A stretch of 64,000 nt of DNA from Flammeovirga aprica JL-4 (lineage in GTDB: Bacteria > Bacteroidota > Bacteroidia > Cytophagales > Flammeovirgaceae): positions 18,392-82,391 of the forward strand of contig NZ_JABANE010000031.1 in assembly GCF_012844305.1 (NCBI RefSeq), read 5' to 3'. The notes under the pieces were generated by a model. It saw nothing but the letters and a program-made list of their open reading frames with translations. It did no database searches and was not told the DNA's origin. Below, in pieces: positions 63,520 through 64,000 of this stretch; position 1 is the stretch's first letter; each line of letters begins with the position of its first letter. Made by a program: the position numbers and the translations under genes.

Positions 63520-63927
63520 TTAGTTTGTATTTAAAGTGATTTGAGAAGTGACAATATTTTGAGTTTGAAAAATGGCAAAGTTTACATTTACTGATAGCTC
63601 TGATTTTAGTCTTTGCACTAAGTTTTTCAGACCAATTCCACTATTTAAATCTCCCTTCAACTCTCCCGCATTTTTTACAGTGATTACGGCTTTACCTTTC
63701 TCTTCAAAAACATTGACTTCAATCTTATTGCCTTTTTTAATTTCTCCATGCTTAATCGCATTTTCAAGTAACAACTGAATTGAAAGTGGTGGAATATCTA
63801 CATTTTCTAAACGTTCATCTACATTCAAAATAAAATCTACCTTATTCCCGAAGTGCAATTGATTGAGTTGGATATAGTTTTTCACTACCTCTACTTCCTC
63901 CCCAATACTTACTAACGTTTTATTCTG
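63520..63927 (-). pseudogene. LytS-type histidine kinase, 3' part, apparently cut by an insertion
   Basis: The C-terminal part of a sensor kinase of the LytS/YehU type is present: NYIQLNQLHFGNKVDF, N box LLENAIKHGEIKKG and a G box SGIGLKNLVQRLK. Kinase-like coding continues upstream of the GTG at 63885 (QNKTLVSIGEEVEVV), up to about 63927. There a sequence like a transposon end begins, and the frame meets a TAG at 63970-63972. The phospho-accepting His region and sensor domain should follow but are not reachable in frame. A short product from GTG 63885 would lack the His. A genuine split or unknown arrangement beyond the window cannot be excluded. Confidence 0.65.
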
Positions 63928-63928
63928 A

Positions 63929-64000
63929 TAAGTACTGAGACAAATTAAAATATAAGCTATATTTATACCCTAATTATGGGTCGTAAAACAAAAGTTATAG
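63929..64000 (+). mobile_element. Left end of a probable insertion sequence, continuing past the window
   Basis: The stretch beginning TAAGTACTGAGACAAATTA resembles the terminal repeats of the MITE-like element at 57782. It is followed after about 30 bases by an ATG opening a plus-strand frame. It interrupts the kinase coding sequence. The right end, family and target duplication lie outside the window. Confidence 0.5.
63976..64000 (+). CDS. Start of a possible transposase gene
   Basis: Only eight codons are visible (MGRKTKVI). A basic start like this is common in transposases, but the call depends on the terminal-repeat context. Confidence 0.35.

Overview
The window reads as chromosome from a low-GC member of the Bacteroidota, most likely a marine Cytophagales of the Flammeovirga type. 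The phylum call rests on TAnnTTTG-type -7 promoter boxes, SPII lipoproteins, a Reg_prop sensor, a DUF2007-cdsA pair, a GH3-family enzyme and the speA-speB-deoxyhypusine-synthase-like operon. The genus-level call is an inference from general resemblance. Gene density is high, strands alternate in short operons, and there is no prophage, CRISPR array or rRNA operon.

Left part (1-13 kb): a truncated GH127-like glycosidase diverges from an AraC regulator. A three-gene polyamine operon follows (arginine decarboxylase, agmatinase, deoxyhypusine-synthase-like protein), then a YHS-domain protein, dusB, a CPBP membrane protease, DUF2007-cdsA, a small DUF7691-like gene, tRNA-Ser(UGA), an immunity-like NTF2/DUF4241 protein and an orphan protein made of two lipoyl domains.

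Middle (13-43 kb): a very large Reg_prop/Y_Y_Y sensor fused to a SpoIIE-type phosphatase; an mksF-mksE-mksB condensin operon without the nuclease subunit; a secreted lipoprotein; a tiny membrane protein; an orphan MoxR ATPase; another lipoprotein; and rsmI-lnt-ogt. Next is a compact chemosensory island on the minus strand: a soluble 2090-residue receptor with about 13 PAS domains, CheW, CheY, CheA and a CheC-type phosphatase. A ParA ATPase lies upstream of the receptor. CheR and CheB are absent here. gpmI follows.

Right part (43-64 kb): small exported proteins of unknown function; an aminotransferase; a heptose-7-phosphate kinase, CDF transporter and GH3 enzyme series; a stand-alone response regulator; a membrane-bound SpoIIE phosphatase; an SDR; an iron-dependent alcohol dehydrogenase; a cluster of ECF sigma factor, small membrane protein, MsrQ-like haem protein and SIP flavoprotein; twin choloylglycine-hydrolase-family Ntn hydrolases; an ABM monooxygenase; an AraC regulator; a GloA2-like VOC protein; and a LytTR regulator. 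The partner histidine kinase of that regulator appears to be interrupted at about position 63928 by a mobile element whose transposase would begin at 63976, so the window ends inside an insertion sequence.

The accessory signal sits mostly in intergenic DNA: a palindromic MITE-like element (57782-57947) whose ends resemble the end of the insertion sequence at the right edge, a REP/BIME-like set of nested hairpins (60341-60473), and a structured repeat-like stretch (62180-62350). The best candidates for uncommon biology are the nuclease-less MksBEF operon, the soluble multi-PAS receptor next to ParA, the orphan di-lipoyl protein and the MsrQ-like/SIP/ECF cluster. None can be called a new system from sequence alone.
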